The notes: generated by a model from the sequence alone, not told the origin. A stretch of DNA of 64,000 bases from Cryphonectria parasitica EP155 (GCF_011745365.1 NW_024468912.1:3596001-3660000); one strand, 5' to 3'. Positions 33,589 to 46,031 are shown, counted from the stretch's first letter. Program-made: numbers and translations.

Positions 33589-36418
33589 AAGGGGTGAAAA
33601 TTGGATGGGTGTGGTGATTCTCTGAAGGGAGTACATGGCTTGACGCATAATAGTTACGAGGTTACTATACCCCATCTTTGCTATAATTCTTGCTATAATC
33701 CCTACGTGGTTTGTTTCTATCAGTCTCAGGGTTGCCGCCTTTGGTTGCCATCCAGCTCTCTGCACTGGAAAATAGTAATACAGTGGGGATCGCCTCTACA
33801 GATGGAAATAGATCGACATGCATACTGATCACAACCAAACAGAAGAGAGTTGCGTTACATCAATTCTACATTTCATAGGTAGTGTGACTGTGGCGATGGA
33901 AACAATTCCAAATAGTAGTACCAGCAAACCACCAAAATCTCGGCCAGCTTCCTGCACGCTGGCATGATTTGTGCCACACGTGGAAGCATTCTGTATGTAT
34001 CTTGTCCCGGAATGAGATTTTCTCTACTTGATGTAATAAGATATCAGGTCTTCTTGAAATGATTACCGACAAAAATTCTTAAGAGCAGACTCCTATAGTA
34101 GACTAACAACTCAAAAAGTCGTCGTAAGGCTGTACGCTGCAAGAAACCCTGCTGGAGCACCCACTCAGCACCAAACCTCCATGGCCTGAGTCGTGTCCCA
34201 TGCACGCCATGTTAGGGTCCTTTACTGCTGTCATCAGCAGGTTTGGCAGCTTTTCTACAACACGCTGCCTGTAGTTGTATCTGCTGCATCCTCCATACTT
34301 TGGCAATCATTACTGCTAGGATCTATACTGATGGCCTCTCTTTTTCTTCTTTATATTCCTCTTGTTTCTAATTTTATCTTGTCACCATTCTGCTGCCTCA
34401 ATCACAGCCCATCTAGCAACTCTGGCACGGCGTTCCTTTCGGCCGTACTAACAGTCTATCCAGTTTGACTGCAGGCAAGTCGTCAGCAACTAGAATCTGT
34501 AGTGCAACCATCCAAAAGCCTATCAGTTGTTTTTCTTTCCCCCGCGCCCTGCGATAGGTTTATCTCTCTCTCTCTCTCTCTCCTCGGTCAGCATGGGGCT
34601 TTTGGTGTGCTTCTCCGTCTGTCCGTCCCTCTGAGAGAGACATCAGGATGGACCAGGCTATTTATTGTTCACCATCTTCACTGTGCGAATATAATCCGTT
34701 ACCTGTCAAACAAACACAGTTAAGAAAAGAAAGGGTCCACCACATTACACAAAAGACCCATTGAATTTTTGCCCAAATGGATTTCACATGCCATGCCCAT
34801 GTCTTATGGCCCATGGCCAGCCCGCTGGGACGGAGGGATCGGAAAAGATGACCCAACCGATCACGTTCCCTCCTGTGGATTGCGCCACGTCCGTCTCTGC
34901 AGCTCGTTAGTCTGTTGGGGGAGGCGGGGGGGGGGGGCCCAGCTGCAAGATGTCACCACACGCCTACAGCAAATGGGGGCGGGCCTGTCATGGTTGGTTG
35001 GTTGGCTTGTCCCTTGTCAGATTGCTTTTCCAGCGCGGGCAAGTGATCCAAATCTGTCGCTCCACGAACCACCAGTCAGTGCGTACTACCATAGTAGGTG
35101 CCTTTTCTTTTTCCTGCGTCGCATCCCAGGGGGGATAACACGCAGTGAGTCGGTGTATCCACACTTGCCGGTCTCCAGCAGCGGCAGTACAGGAAGAAAA
35201 AGAGAGAGGAAGAAATGGAGAGGAAGCGCTGCAGTATGCAGTATGCAGTCTATATGCATGCTTGACATTGCATGCGTGTCCGTCCATCCGAATAAATAGT
35301 TGAGTTGGGATACGTTAAAGCAGGGACTGCGATGGGATCCGTCTTTCGTTATCCACAACTGATTACTGTACTATGGTCCAGTACACATACAGACACTCGG
35401 GCGGGGAAGGAGGAGGAAGAGAGGACCACCTGCACACAGGATTTTTCAGCTGTCTCTCAACATGGCATTTCGTTGGTCCCCGATAGCTTCTCAGCTTTTC
35501 CCCATCCTTCCCGACCCTGGTCTCGCTCACACAAGGCTTTTTTTTCTCTTCTCTTTCTTGTGGGTGGCTCATGGGAACTGGGTTTATGTTTACTTGACAC
35601 TTACAGTACTGTGACTTGGAATCCGTCTGTGTCCAGGCTTGACAAGGTGTGGCAGCTGCAGCTCGAGCAAAGGGCAAAAAAAAAGAAGGAGAGGTTCCAT
35701 CTCGACACCCAGATTTAGAAAATGAATAGGCGCAGTCAGTCCACACATTAAATAAATCATGATCTCAAGGTTTCCCTTTCTCCTCCACCACTTACCAGTC
35801 CCCTGGGATCCGTCTTCCCATAGCTCATCGCTGCGGGCCGGCTCTGCTCTTTAGGCTTGGTGGGTGTGTGTCTGATCTGAGTTGGATCGTGATCCGGGGC
35901 CCATCTGCAGTCGTGAGGCGCAAGAGCCCTACGCAGACATCCACACCCACACTCACACATAAACTGCGCCCCCATCCCAACCCAGCATATGCACATACTC
36001 TCCCTCTCTTTTCCTTTCCCCACAGGCACAAATCAATCTAGCTGCCTATTGTTGCTGTATTTGGAAAGGCCTGCAGCCCTTTTCGTCTTCTCCCTCCCAC
36101 CCTCCACTCCCTTCTTCTTTCTCGCACACCTCATAATTGGGTGTGCCTGCTGACAGCAGCAAGCAGTAGCAGCAGCAACTGTGTGTTGGTATGCTTACTT
36201 ACGCCCTACCATTTTCTTCTACCCGCTCTTCCACTCCTCTCCTCTTCTCAGCTCTTCTTTCCCATTCCCAGAAAGGCGACCTCGAGTGGTGCACCACCAC
36301 CACCACCACCACCAAGAGAGAGGAAGAAGACAACGTTAGAAGGGAAACAGAAAGAGAGGTTCAGTACATCATCAATGGTCCTTTCAACTCCAAAATCTCA
36401 ACCACGGTCTGAGGAGCC
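33589..36418. other. Long 2.8-kb intergenic upstream of the surface-protein gene
   Basis: No gene was found. From about 34,500 it is rich in CT tracts ((CT)n at 34,562-34,582), has a G-rich run near 34,920-34,940, and ends with a (CAC)n microsatellite (about 36,292-36,314). Long pyrimidine tracts before the ATG would suit an extended regulated promoter or 5' UTR. Confidence 0.55.
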
Positions 36419-38370
36419 ATGCATCCGGGCATGAGAAGAAGAAGCAGCAGCAGCAGGGCTGCCCAGGGCCGCAGTATCTGGTCCTGCGGGCCATGCATGA
36501 TCCTGCTCCTCCTCTCGGTGGTCCTTCCGCCCCGGGGCGCCACAGCCATGTTCCACGGCTCCGGAAAACGCGACACCGTCCACCGAGTCTTCAAGGTCAA
36601 AGTCACTGAGGACGTGAGGATCTTGACATCGCCGTCGTCGTCGTCATTGTTGGTGTCAGACCATGCTGCAAAGGAAAAACGTGCAGGCAGCGTGTGTCCT
36701 GCCAGCTATTCCCTCTGCGCCTCATCGCTTGGCGGAGACTGCTGTCCTGAGAACTATGCCTGCGCTCAGAGTTCATGTTATGCGACGACGGCTGCGGTTT
36801 CGACGTGCCAGGGCCAAAGTGGTTATTTTGCTTGTCCCCTTTCACTTCAAGGAGGATGTTGTCCACAAGGTAAGCCGAAACGAAAAAAGAAGAAGATATC
36901 ATTCCATATCTATCTTGTTCCCAGCTCTGCTAACCTTGGCCCTCTCTTTCTTCTCTTTTTTTCTTCTTCCTCTTTAGGCCTCGCATGTGCTTCAGATGGA
37001 TGCACAGCACCCGCCGGCGCCACGTACGCGCAGACCTGTCCCACAGGCTACTTCCTCTGCCCGGCCTCCATGAACTACGGATGCTGCGAGACGGGCATGG
37101 GCTGTGCCGTCAGCTCCTGCTACAGCACCTCGCCCTCGACGACGACCATCACCTACACCACCACCACAGGGAGCCACGACGCCGCCGTGACCGTGACCAC
37201 CACCTCCGTCAGCACGCCCACCTCGTCGCCCTCCAGCGTCTCTTCCAGCTCAGGCGACGGCGCAGTGGCCAAGTTCTTCCCCTCCACAGAGCCCAAGCTG
37301 GCCGCCTCCTCGAGCAGCAGCGGCGGTGGGTCCTCGTCGTCCGGTGGCCACAGCGGCCTGTCCAAGGGCGCCATCGGCGGCATCGTGGCCGGCGCCGCTG
37401 TGGTCCTCGTCGCGGTGCTCGTGGCTGCCTTCTGCATCATCCGCCAGCTCAAGCGCACCGAAAAGATCGTCCAGTCGCACAGGGAGACCACGTCGGGCGG
37501 GACGCGGCCGCCCAGACGAGACGCCGAGAAGAGGTCCGAGAGCCACGTGCGCATCGAGCCCACGCCGACAGAAGTGGACCACCTCGAGGACGACCCGCTG
37601 ATGATCAACAACAACACCTCGTCGAGCGCTGCTTCGCCTGGCAGACGGGCGCACCACCAGCAGCACCAGCATCAGCAGCTTTACAGGCTCGGTGGAGCAG
37701 GAGGGGCCAGGTCGAGGAGCGGCTCTGATGCGCCCAGCCAGCCCAGCGTGTGGAGTGGGCCGTCTGCCGGGATGAGGGCCACGCCCAGTCTGGCCTCGGA
37801 TGTTGGAGATGGCGGCGGGCGGAACTACTTTGAGCTTCCGCCACGGGAACACGATCGTCCCGGCGGTGGAGGAGGAGGACGAGGACGAGGAGGAGGAGGA
37901 GGAGGAGGAGGAGGGCAGCATGGCGCTCTGGTCCGGCACAGCATGGCCAGCACGATGGACTCGTCGGCCCAGTACGACTATCACAACTTTGTCTACGCGC
38001 CTGCTTACGAAAATGCTGCACATGGTCGTCACCCCAGCGAGGCCAGCGAGTTGTCGGCGGGTGCCAGCGACGACTACGGCCCGGCGCCTCGTGGGCCCGG
38101 TTCCCCTTCGCCTCGCCACCCGTTCGAGCTCGGCGTGGATGGCGAGTGGCGGCCCGAGTTGCCTGGTTCCGATACCGACAATGACAGCAACAACGGACAT
38201 AAATCTCCACAACCGTACAGACCAAGACGGTCATCATCAGCAACAGCGCCGAGCATCAACAATCTCGTTTCGCCCATGTCGGCGAGCACCATCAACAGGC
38301 CTCCCTTGGCACATGCGAACCGGTCCAGGAGGAGGGGCGCCAGTAATTCGAGCTCCATCGACGGGCAGAA

Positions 38371-38403
<33 letters not shown>

Positions 38404-38701
38404 CGGCTTTGGCGGCGGCGGCGGCGGCGGCGGCAGCGGTGCTGCTGGTGCTGCTGGTGCTATTGGTGCTGTTGGTGGTGGTGGTACAGAGAAGGCAGGC
38501 AGTGCGTTGGGGAGCATTGAGGAGTCCTCTTCTGTGACGGGCACCCGCTCTCTGCATGGGCATTATGGTCCTCCTGTGACGGGTCCCGTGGGCGTGCCTG
38601 CTATAGATCTGTCAACTATGCCTGGGTTCGTGCCTGGGTTCATACCGCTGGAGGGGCATAGCGAGGTGAGACCCAGCCAGGACGAATCGGAGAGATACTG
38701 A
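36419..38701 (+). CDS. Cys-rich single-pass cell-surface protein
   Basis: Exons 36,419-36,869 and 36,978-38,701 flank a 108-nt intron (GTAAGC...TTTAG) that is a multiple of three and has no stop, so the unspliced frame is also open. Splicing gives 724 aa and completes the second of three Cys repeats: CCPENYACAQSSC, then CCPQGLACASDGC, then CCETGMGCAVSSC. A signal-like segment MILLLLSVVLPPRGATA precedes. A Ser/Thr/Gly-rich stalk leads to one membrane helix (AIGGIVAGAAVVLVAVLVAA) followed by a basic RQLKR stop-transfer. The cytoplasmic tail is low-complexity with poly-Gly, poly-Asn and His/Gln runs. This looks like a wall-sensor-type protein; no ligand or enzyme activity can be inferred. Confidence 0.85.
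38372..38434. repeat. (AAC)n and (GGC)n coding microsatellites
   Basis: AAC repeats (38,372-38,404) encode an Asn run and GGC repeats (38,411-38,434) a Gly run in the cytoplasmic tail. Lengths are expected to vary between strains. Confidence 0.85.
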
Positions 38702-39715
38702 GTGATAGGCATGTCAAATGGGCCAAGTTACGTGGTATAGATGACAGGTTATCTTGGGCTGGCAAGAAATGTTTCTGGCTGGATCATGGTGTTTTGGGCG
38801 TTTTTGGGTTCTCTATGGGGGAACCTGAGTACTTGATTCATGAAGGGTATTGGTTTTACTTTCTGTCTTTGACTTACAGCGGGCGTTGGAGGGGAAGAGA
38901 GACAAGGTAGGTTCTGAGGGCCTGATATTGGGACAAATCATGGTTGCTTCTCTGGACATTTGTCTTTTTTATTCTCACGTTATATTTGCATCACATTACA
39001 TAAATTATATCTTGACAAGACTTTTGATGAGAGCACGACTTCCTCTCAACTTTCCAGAGCAACTTGAACCATCCACAGAACGCACCCATCATGCAGAAGT
39101 GTTTCGCCTCCAGCAAGAGGATGAGACCCCGTTCAGAATTTTACTGATCACAAATTACTAACACAGTAAGTGTGCACAAACACTCGCTCCACACCTGATC
39201 AGGTCCTTGGCTGGCCAGAAAGGGCATCCGTGCCTCATTACCTATTGTGGAGGAGTCTCACTGGAGATTGATCAGTGTGAGGGAACCCTCATGTGGACCA
39301 GCTGTACAAATGTACACATGTTGTAGTAGGGAAAATTGTTGACGAACCTCCCTCAAGCATTGCCCGTATCGGATTACTTAGGTATCTGATTTCAAATCCA
39401 TAACACCTACATAATACGAAACAAACCCAACCCCTTTCCTCGCCCTTGGAAACTGGTACTCGACAGACTAGAAAAGAATCAAGGGCTTGGAATTGCCAGC
39501 GAGAAATGTATCAGGCGCCGAGTATTCGTGATGACGAGAATCAGGTTGTATGTCAAGAGGCAGAGCGCAAGGATTTAGTCGAGAAAAGGGGTTTTCCAAC
39601 CACGAATATAGCTCGTGGATACAGCAGTTGCATTAAGCATGATAATCAGTAGGCACTTGACCTGATCCCAAGACAAACTTCCAGTGCCCAACAATTAATC
39701 AGCCTGCCTCCTCAC
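38702..39715. other. Convergent intergenic
   Basis: This is the 3' flanks of the surface-protein gene (+) and GH31 gene (-). No gene was recognised. Confidence 0.6.
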
Positions 39716-41812
39716 CTATGCTCGCTCAAACACGGGCATCTTCTCCAGAGGAGCGTCGACTTCTGCAGACGTACCACCCTCAAACGTCTTCTCCCCCTCC
39801 ATCTCCTTCCACTTTGCACCCTTGGGAAAATACACCGTCCTCTTCATCAAGCCAGCATACAGAACAGGAGCGACAAGATATCTCTCGCCAAACATGTACT
39901 CATCCTCGACCTCCCACGCACGCTCGTCCTCTGGAAACTCCAAGAACAGCGTCCGAATCACCGGCGTCCCCTTCTCGCTCGCCTCCTCCATCAAACCCCT
40001 CACATACGCACGCATGCTCTCGCGCAGCCTCAGGTAGCGCTCCAGCACAGCACCGACCTCCTCGCCATACGACCACACCTCGTTGTCCACGCCCGAGGGA
40101 CACTTGCCCCCACCACTGTTGCCCAGGGGCGCCTTCTGAGGATACCGATCCCCATGGAGCCTCATGACGGGCAGGAAAGTGCCCCACTGGAACCAGCGCA
40201 CGAGCAGCTCTCTGAACCCAGGATCGTCAGGGTTCCCGCCGTGGAACCCTCCAATATCCGTCGTCCAGTGCGAGATGCCCGCAATGCCCATGTTCAGGCC
40301 CGCAGCGACCTGGTTGCGCAGGCTGCCCCAGCTGCTGGCAATGTCGCCGCTCCACACCAGCGCGCCGTACTTTTGGCTGCCGGCCCACGCACAGCGCACG
40401 AGGTTGACGGCGTTGGGGTCCTGGCCCCGGAACCGCCCGCTGCCGTCCTGCGCCAGCGCGCCCTCGTAAAAGGCCTGCGAGTAGTGGCGAGGGTAGACAT
40501 TGCCGACGGCCAGCGAAGGGCCCAGGTGGTACCGCCAGTTGTCAAAGTCGTACGTCTTGTACTCGGGCTCCGCCTCGTCGAGCCAGAACAGCCGGATCCC
40601 GTACTGGCCGTAGTTGCGCGCGGCCTTGGCCCACACATAAGTTCTGGCCTCTGGGTTCGTCGCGTCAAAGTGCACCGTGTTGCCCTGGAAGTCCATGACG
40701 GCCCTGTACCCGCGCTCGTTGCGGATCAGCAAGCCCCTCTCGAGCATCTCGTTCCAGTTCTCGCTGGCCGGCTCGACCGTCGGCCAGATGCTCACCATGG
40801 GCTCGACGCCCAGCGACCGCAGCTCGTCCACCATGGCCTGCGGGTCTGGCCAGTACGCCTTGTCAAACGACCACTCGCCCTGTGCGCGCCAGTGGAAGAA
40901 GTCGATGACGAGCACGTCGAGTGGTAGGTTGCGCCGCTTGTACTCGCGCGCCACGGCCAGCAGCTCGTCCTGCGTCTGGTAGCGCAGCTTGCTCTGCCAG
41001 AAGCCCAGGCCGTACTCGGGCATCATGGGCGGCCTGCCCGTGACGGCGCAGTAGGCCTCGACGATGCCCTTGGGACCGCTGGCGCTGGCTCTGGCGCTGG
41101 CGTTGGTCTTGGCCTTGGCCTTGGCCTTGTCGTCCCCTTCCACGACCAGCCAGTAGTCCAGCTTGGTCGTGCTCGAGGCAGAGAACGACATGATGTTCGT
41201 CCCCAGCACCGCCCGACCCACGCTCGGGTTGTTCCACAGCAGGCCGTACCCCAGGCTGCTCAGCAGGAACGGCACGCTGGCCTGGCTGTTGCGCTGTGCC
41301 AGCTCCAGGTCGCACCCCTTCAGGTCCAGATACGGCTGCTGGTACTGGCCCATGCCGTACAGCCTCTCGGAGCGCGACACGGACTCGAGCCGCATCGTGA
41401 GCGCATAGTCGCCCCCTGCGATGGGCCGCAGCTCGCGCGCCTCCACCTCGAGCGCTGAGGCCTTAGGGTCGCGCACGTCGGTGCGGGTGCGGTGGTACTC
41501 TTCCAGCAGGAGCGCGCCCGTCGCCGCGTTGTGGACTGTGAGCTTGCCGCCGCGGGAAATGGTCGCGCGGGCGGTGCCGTTCGTGATGGTGGCTTGGCTG
41601 TTGGCTGGGTCGATGGTGATTTGGGGCTGGGGAGTCGGAGGTGCTGGCTCGTCGAGGGCCCAGTCCTCGGTGGGCATCGTGGCACATTTTGTGGCTCGCA
41701 CGCGCAGTGCGTTGGGACCCCAAGGGCAGATGAGGAGGGTCTCGTGGTCGTAAGTGTAGATGAGCTCGGTGGGCGTTTGGGTGAACATCTTGGAGTCGTA
41801 TAATGTCTTCAT
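39716..41812 (-). CDS. GH31 glycosidase, alpha-xylosidase-like
   Basis: This is a single-exon gene of 698 aa with no signal peptide, so it is probably intracellular. The GH31 fold is clear: LYGMGQYQQPYLDLKG (N-domain), PEYGLGFWQSKLRYQTQDEL (barrel start), LDVLVIDFFHW, the nucleophile Asp in RLFWLDEAEPEY (near residue 410), the acid/base Asp in LVWSGDIASSWGSLRNQ (near 489) and the HWTTDIGGFHGG loop. WLDEAEPE instead of the WNDMNE of alpha-glucosidases points to alpha-xylosidase or bacterial-type GH31. The likely role is removal of xylose from imported xyloglucan oligosaccharides. A Lys/Ala repeat (KAKAKAK, from codon-level repeats near 41,100-41,135) sits between N-domain and barrel. It may act downstream of wall enzymes such as abfB. 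Confidence 0.92.
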   Translation of the reverse strand: MKTLYDSKMFTQTPTELIYTYDHETLLICPWGPNALRVRATKCATMPTEDWALDEPAPPTPQPQITIDPANSQATITNGTARATISRGGKLTVHNAATGALLLEEYHRTRTDVRDPKASALEVEARELRPIAGGDYALTMRLESVSRSERLYGMGQYQQPYLDLKGCDLELAQRNSQASVPFLLSSLGYGLLWNNPSVGRAVLGTNIMSFSASSTTKLDYWLVVEGDDKAKAKAKTNASARASASGPKGIVEAYCAVTGRPPMMPEYGLGFWQSKLRYQTQDELLAVAREYKRRNLPLDVLVIDFFHWRAQGEWSFDKAYWPDPQAMVDELRSLGVEPMVSIWPTVEPASENWNEMLERGLLIRNERGYRAVMDFQGNTVHFDATNPEARTYVWAKAARNYGQYGIRLFWLDEAEPEYKTYDFDNWRYHLGPSLAVGNVYPRHYSQAFYEGALAQDGSGRFRGQDPNAVNLVRCAWAGSQKYGALVWSGDIASSWGSLRNQVAAGLNMGIAGISHWTTDIGGFHGGNPDDPGFRELLVRWFQWGTFLPVMRLHGDRYPQKAPLGNSGGGKCPSGVDNEVWSYGEEVGAVLERYLRLRESMRAYVRGLMEEASEKGTPVIRTLFLEFPEDERAWEVEDEYMFGERYLVAPVLYAGLMKRTVYFPKGAKWKEMEGEKTFEGGTSAEVDAPLEKMPVFERA

Positions 41813-44200
41813 CTACTACTTACGTTGAGAGAGGAGAAGGAGGAGGAAATAGAGGCAAGAGTGCCATGTGGTGGGTGAGTGAGGACATTGATTTTCATTT
41901 AATGGTTTATTATTGATTGAAAGGCTGACACGACTTTTGAATCCTCGGGTCAACATCATCGCGAGACATGGAGAATTAAAAAGAGGCAATCCGGTCCAAT
42001 AGTGGTTGATGGAGTGGGTTGAACAAGAGAGTTCCCGCCGCCGGAAATACTGCAAAGTGGGAGGACTTGGACAATGAAAGTGAGGGGCTATCGGGAGCCT
42101 AAAGCCATCATCTCATGCATCCTTACGTCAAAATAAGGAGTATACGGAGGAAACAGCTTGAAGGAAACGATCGAGAGTTTATGTATAATAATCGTGTTAT
42201 GGCGAGTCGATTCAACTGCTTTTCCTCCCCGTAACTTTTTACTTGCCTGGTGAAAATGGCCTCTTTCTCTAGAGTGAACAGGTTGACTAAGTACAAAGTC
42301 AATACTTGCGGGTCAGCAACAGAAAGTAAAAGTCATGATAGTTCCAGTCGCTCCTCCATAAGTGGGTCTCTGCCACGTTTGTTCTTCCAGGTCATGGAAT
42401 GCTCTAGCTGATGGGCAGTGCAACAGGCCGGCGGTTAGACGGCATGGCCATCATCGCCTTGTTCGTCAGGAGTTGTATAAAGAGAACTGCGGCGTCCCAG
42501 CATCGTTTCCGGATCTCCCCAAGGTTACGTACACTGCAGGGTTAGAGACGCAGTACCTGAGACACCAGACAAGAGGGGAACTGTTACTTTGGTTTGAACT
42601 TGGGATGAACCACGACTACCTGGGACCAATCTTTATGCCAAACTATTAGTCAGGTAGATACACCATGGCCCAACGTCAGGCGAGTACAACTGCAAAGCTG
42701 GTGACCTCTTGATCCTTAGAAGTGATGATGATGATTGAATGTCGTCGCGGGCGGATTTCGACGATCGGTCTGGCTCGCGTTCTCACGTGCTGTGGACAAA
42801 GGTTGGCAGTAACCCTTCTCCGCATGATCAGCAGTGATGAGTAGCAGATCCACGATACAATACAACGTTCAACAAAAAAGGGTCCTCGGGAGAAGAAAGA
42901 AAAAAAAGAATAAGAAGTAAAAAGTCCCTGAACCTCACAAGCAGAGACGATATGCAATAGACTATGTACAGCTAGGTGCTCACCAAACGCATACCCTCCA
43001 CGAAGCAATACAGCACGACCAAATACGAACCTTGGAAGCCAAGGGGCCAAAGAAAGAGACAAGAAACAAACTCATGGCCGATTTGCGTCTGCCACTTCGT
43101 ATTCAAATAGAAACCCCCTGTAATTAAGATCTGGGCCCTAGAGTTCCATGGACCCTACTCGTGGCAGAGTCAGGGGCTGCCTCCCGCTACTGCTGGCCCC
43201 GTTTTGTTGCCGCTACATCCAAGATTAGGACCCCTAGATCCTAATTAACTCTCTCTCTCTCTCTGTCCTCTCATCATCAAGCTTTGTTTATTCTTATTAC
43301 CATGATATGAGTCTGGTGCTTAGGTACTCTTGGTATATCTTGGTATTTTCTAATTACAGAGCAACGGCCCGGCCCCCCTTTGCCATCAAATCTCGCTCAC
43401 TAATGAGCCTTTAGCTGACGACGCAGTTCATATGTATTGTAGGACACACCACAAGTCTTCTACTATCCTATGGCAGCATCCCCCTTCTGTTTCTTGTGTT
43501 GCGTCTCTCTCGTGTAGCAGCAACGCAAGCGTTTGTCTCATGTGCCACACTGCCATATGGCTGGTTTCGCACAAAGCCGCATCCGCCAGATCAATCCGAT
43601 GTCAGAATGTTCCCTTTTTCCTTTTTCTTGAACGGGGCTCGGTCCACCCTGTCGTGGGTCAGGCCCATGGTCCAGGTGCAGAAGCCGTTCCAATGGCCAT
43701 GGGTGACGACGACGGGACCCCGGCTGTTGCGCCCCACAGGCCCAGGCCAACTTCACTTGCGAGCCCTCCCGAGACGAGAAGAACCTTGACCAGGCTCCGC
43801 CCCTTTTTTTTTTATCCTTTGTTGTCTCTACCCATCCGTTTAGAAGGAGAAAGGGAGAGTTGAGTTGGAATGGGAATTCAATATGGCGGCCCTCCCCGTG
43901 GGGTGGTGGCTCGTGTCTTGGACGGGTCTCCCCTCCTCGTTCTCGTGCTGCTACATGTCCCTCTGTCTTGCTTCCTGACCTTTCGTCGTTGGTGTTCATC
44001 CTGTCCTTTCTCTATCCGTTGATCGCATTATCCTCTTATTTCTCCCCTGCTACCCATCCACAGCAGCAACAGCAGCAACAGCAGCAGCATTCCTGATATC
44101 CTTCTTTGCCTCTCTCATAGCCTCAAGCTGGGAGACGCGTGGTGAACAGCTACCTGGCTACTGAGCTGGTGGCGTGGGTGTGTCGCCCATTTATCGTATC
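41813..44200. other. Divergent 2.4-kb intergenic (GH31/GH76)
   Basis: No gene was recognised; a 95-codon ORF at 42,362-42,649 has no motif. It contains a (CT)n run at about 43,249-43,264 and a CAG/CAA repeat at 44,061-44,090 about 110 nt before the GH76 start. Confidence 0.55.
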
Positions 44201-46031
44201 ATGAAGCCCTCATCAATAAGCTCACTATGGCTGGCGGGTGCTATGATGCCACTGGCCGCAACGGCTGTTGATATCGACTGGACCTCAGAATGTATGTTCT
44301 TCCGCAGGACGAGTCCCATGTCATCCCCTCTTGAACGTCATTCATTCATTCATTCATGCATGCCCCTCCCCCTCTCGTTTTGGCTATCTGTCAGCTAACA
44401 GGAATGCTTTTCTGCCCTTCTCAGCCTCGATCAAGGCTGGAGCTAAAACAATAGCATACGGCCTGATGAAGTATTACACTGGTAACAACACCGGTGACGT
44501 GCCTGGCAACCTGCCGGATCCCTACTACTGTGCGTCCTTCCCTTACTCCCCTCTCTGGCTTGGTTTCCTCCAGGACAAAGAGCCTAGCTAAGGCATTGAC
44601 GACGGCATGGTTGATAAACTAATGATTGAGACACATGAAAATACAGGGTGGGAAGCAGGAGCCATGTTTGGCACCATGATAGACTACTGGGCGTACACAG
44701 GCGACACGGATTATGTGAACGAGACTTTTATAGCAATGCAGCACCAGGTCGGTGATGATAACGATTTCATGCCCACGAATCAGACCAAATCCGAAGGAAA
44801 CGATGAGTACGTATTTTCTTTCATTTTATTTTTATTTTTTTTCCTATTTCATCTCGAGACCGGTCCAATCCCAGAAGGAAGCATGTATACATATATACAC
44901 ATCTTTATATATGCAGATATAGATACATGTTCATCACATTCCAAGACGACTAACCTCGAGCACCACCACAGCCAAGGCTTCTGGGCCCTCGCAGCCATGG
45001 CAGCCGCAGAGACCAACTTCCTCAACCCAAACGACACATCAGCGGGCGGGGTGCAGTACCTCGCGCTGGCGCAGGCCGTCTTCAACGAGTATGCCACGCG
45101 CTGGGACACAGCCGACTGCGGCGGCGGGCTGCGGTGGCAGATCTGGACCTTCAACAACGGCTACACGTACAAGAACTCCATCGCCAACGGGTGCTTCTTC
45201 AACATCGGGGCGCGGCTGGCGCGGTACACGGGCAACGACACGTATGCCGACTGGGCCGAGACGATCTGGGACTGGATGGAGACGGTCGGGTTTATCGACG
45301 ACAGCTACAACATCTTTGACGGCGCCGGGTTCGGCACCGACGCGGGCAACTGCACCGACATCGACAAGACGCAGTGGACGTACAACGCCGGCATCTGGCT
45401 GCACGGCGCCGCGGCCATGTACAACATCACCAACGGCACCGCGCAGACCAAGTGGAAGACGAGGCTGGACGGCATCCTGGCGCGCACCCAGACCTACTTC
45501 TTCCAGGACGACATCATGTACGAGCCCGCCTGCGAGCCTCAGGGCACGTGCACCACCGACTCGCTCAGCTTCAAGGCCTACCTCGTCCGCTGGCTCGCCG
45601 GCACCGCCCAGCTGGCCTCGTACACCTGGGACACCATCTCCGCCCTCCTGGCCACCTCTGCCAAGAACGCCGCCCTGCAGTGTGACGGCACCGCCACCGA
45701 GGCCGACGGCTACAAGGGCTTGGCTGGCACCGCCTGTGGCCTCAAGTGGACCGAGAATTCCACCTGGGACGGCACCAACGGTGTAGGCCAGCAGATGGCT
45801 GCTCTTTCTGCCGTGTTTTATTCCCAGGTCATGGCCTGGTCCCCAGCCCTCTACTCGGATGATACCGGCGGTACTTCGACTGGTGATGCCTCTGCCGGTG
45901 CTGAGAAGTCCGAGTCATCGCTGACCACCCTTGCCGCCATCACTACTGGAGACAGGGCTGGCGCGGCCTTTTTGACCATGGCTACTGTGGGTGGACTGCT
46001 CGCTGGATGCTTTTTCATGGTAAAGGATTGA
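44201..46031 (+). CDS. GPI-type GH76 mannan endo-1,6-alpha-mannosidase (DFG5/DCW1)
   Basis: Four exons (44201-44291, 44425-44529, 44647-44806, 44972-46031) stay in phase and give 471 aa. The start at 44,201 gives a clear signal peptide (MKPSSISSLWLAGAMMPLAA). Splicing yields the family sequence SSIKAGAKTIAYGLMKYY, WWEAGAMFGTMIDYW, and GNDDQGFWALAAMAAAE with the catalytic Asp pair; the second Asp codon is split by the third intron. GLRWQIWTFNNGYTYKNSIA follows. The C-terminus has a Ser/Thr-rich stretch and a hydrophobic tail (AFLTMATVGGLLAGCFFMV) as expected for GPI anchoring. It is thought to cross-link GPI proteins to cell-wall glucan at the plasma membrane. Confidence 0.94.

Noticed and set aside
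34769..35299. 176-codon ORF upstream of the surface-protein gene
   Set aside because: Overlapping ORFs on both strands, no motif and a poly-G run inside; treated as non-coding.
37250..38212. 320-aa minus-strand ORF opposite the surface-protein gene
   Set aside because: Arises from GC-rich, repeat-laden coding sequence on the other strand; poly-Ser and poly-Arg runs only.
40154..40927. 257-aa plus-strand ORF across the GH31 gene
   Set aside because: Antisense shadow of a conserved catalytic domain.
42362..42649. 95-codon ORF in the GH31/GH76 spacer
   Set aside because: No recognisable motif and no supporting context.
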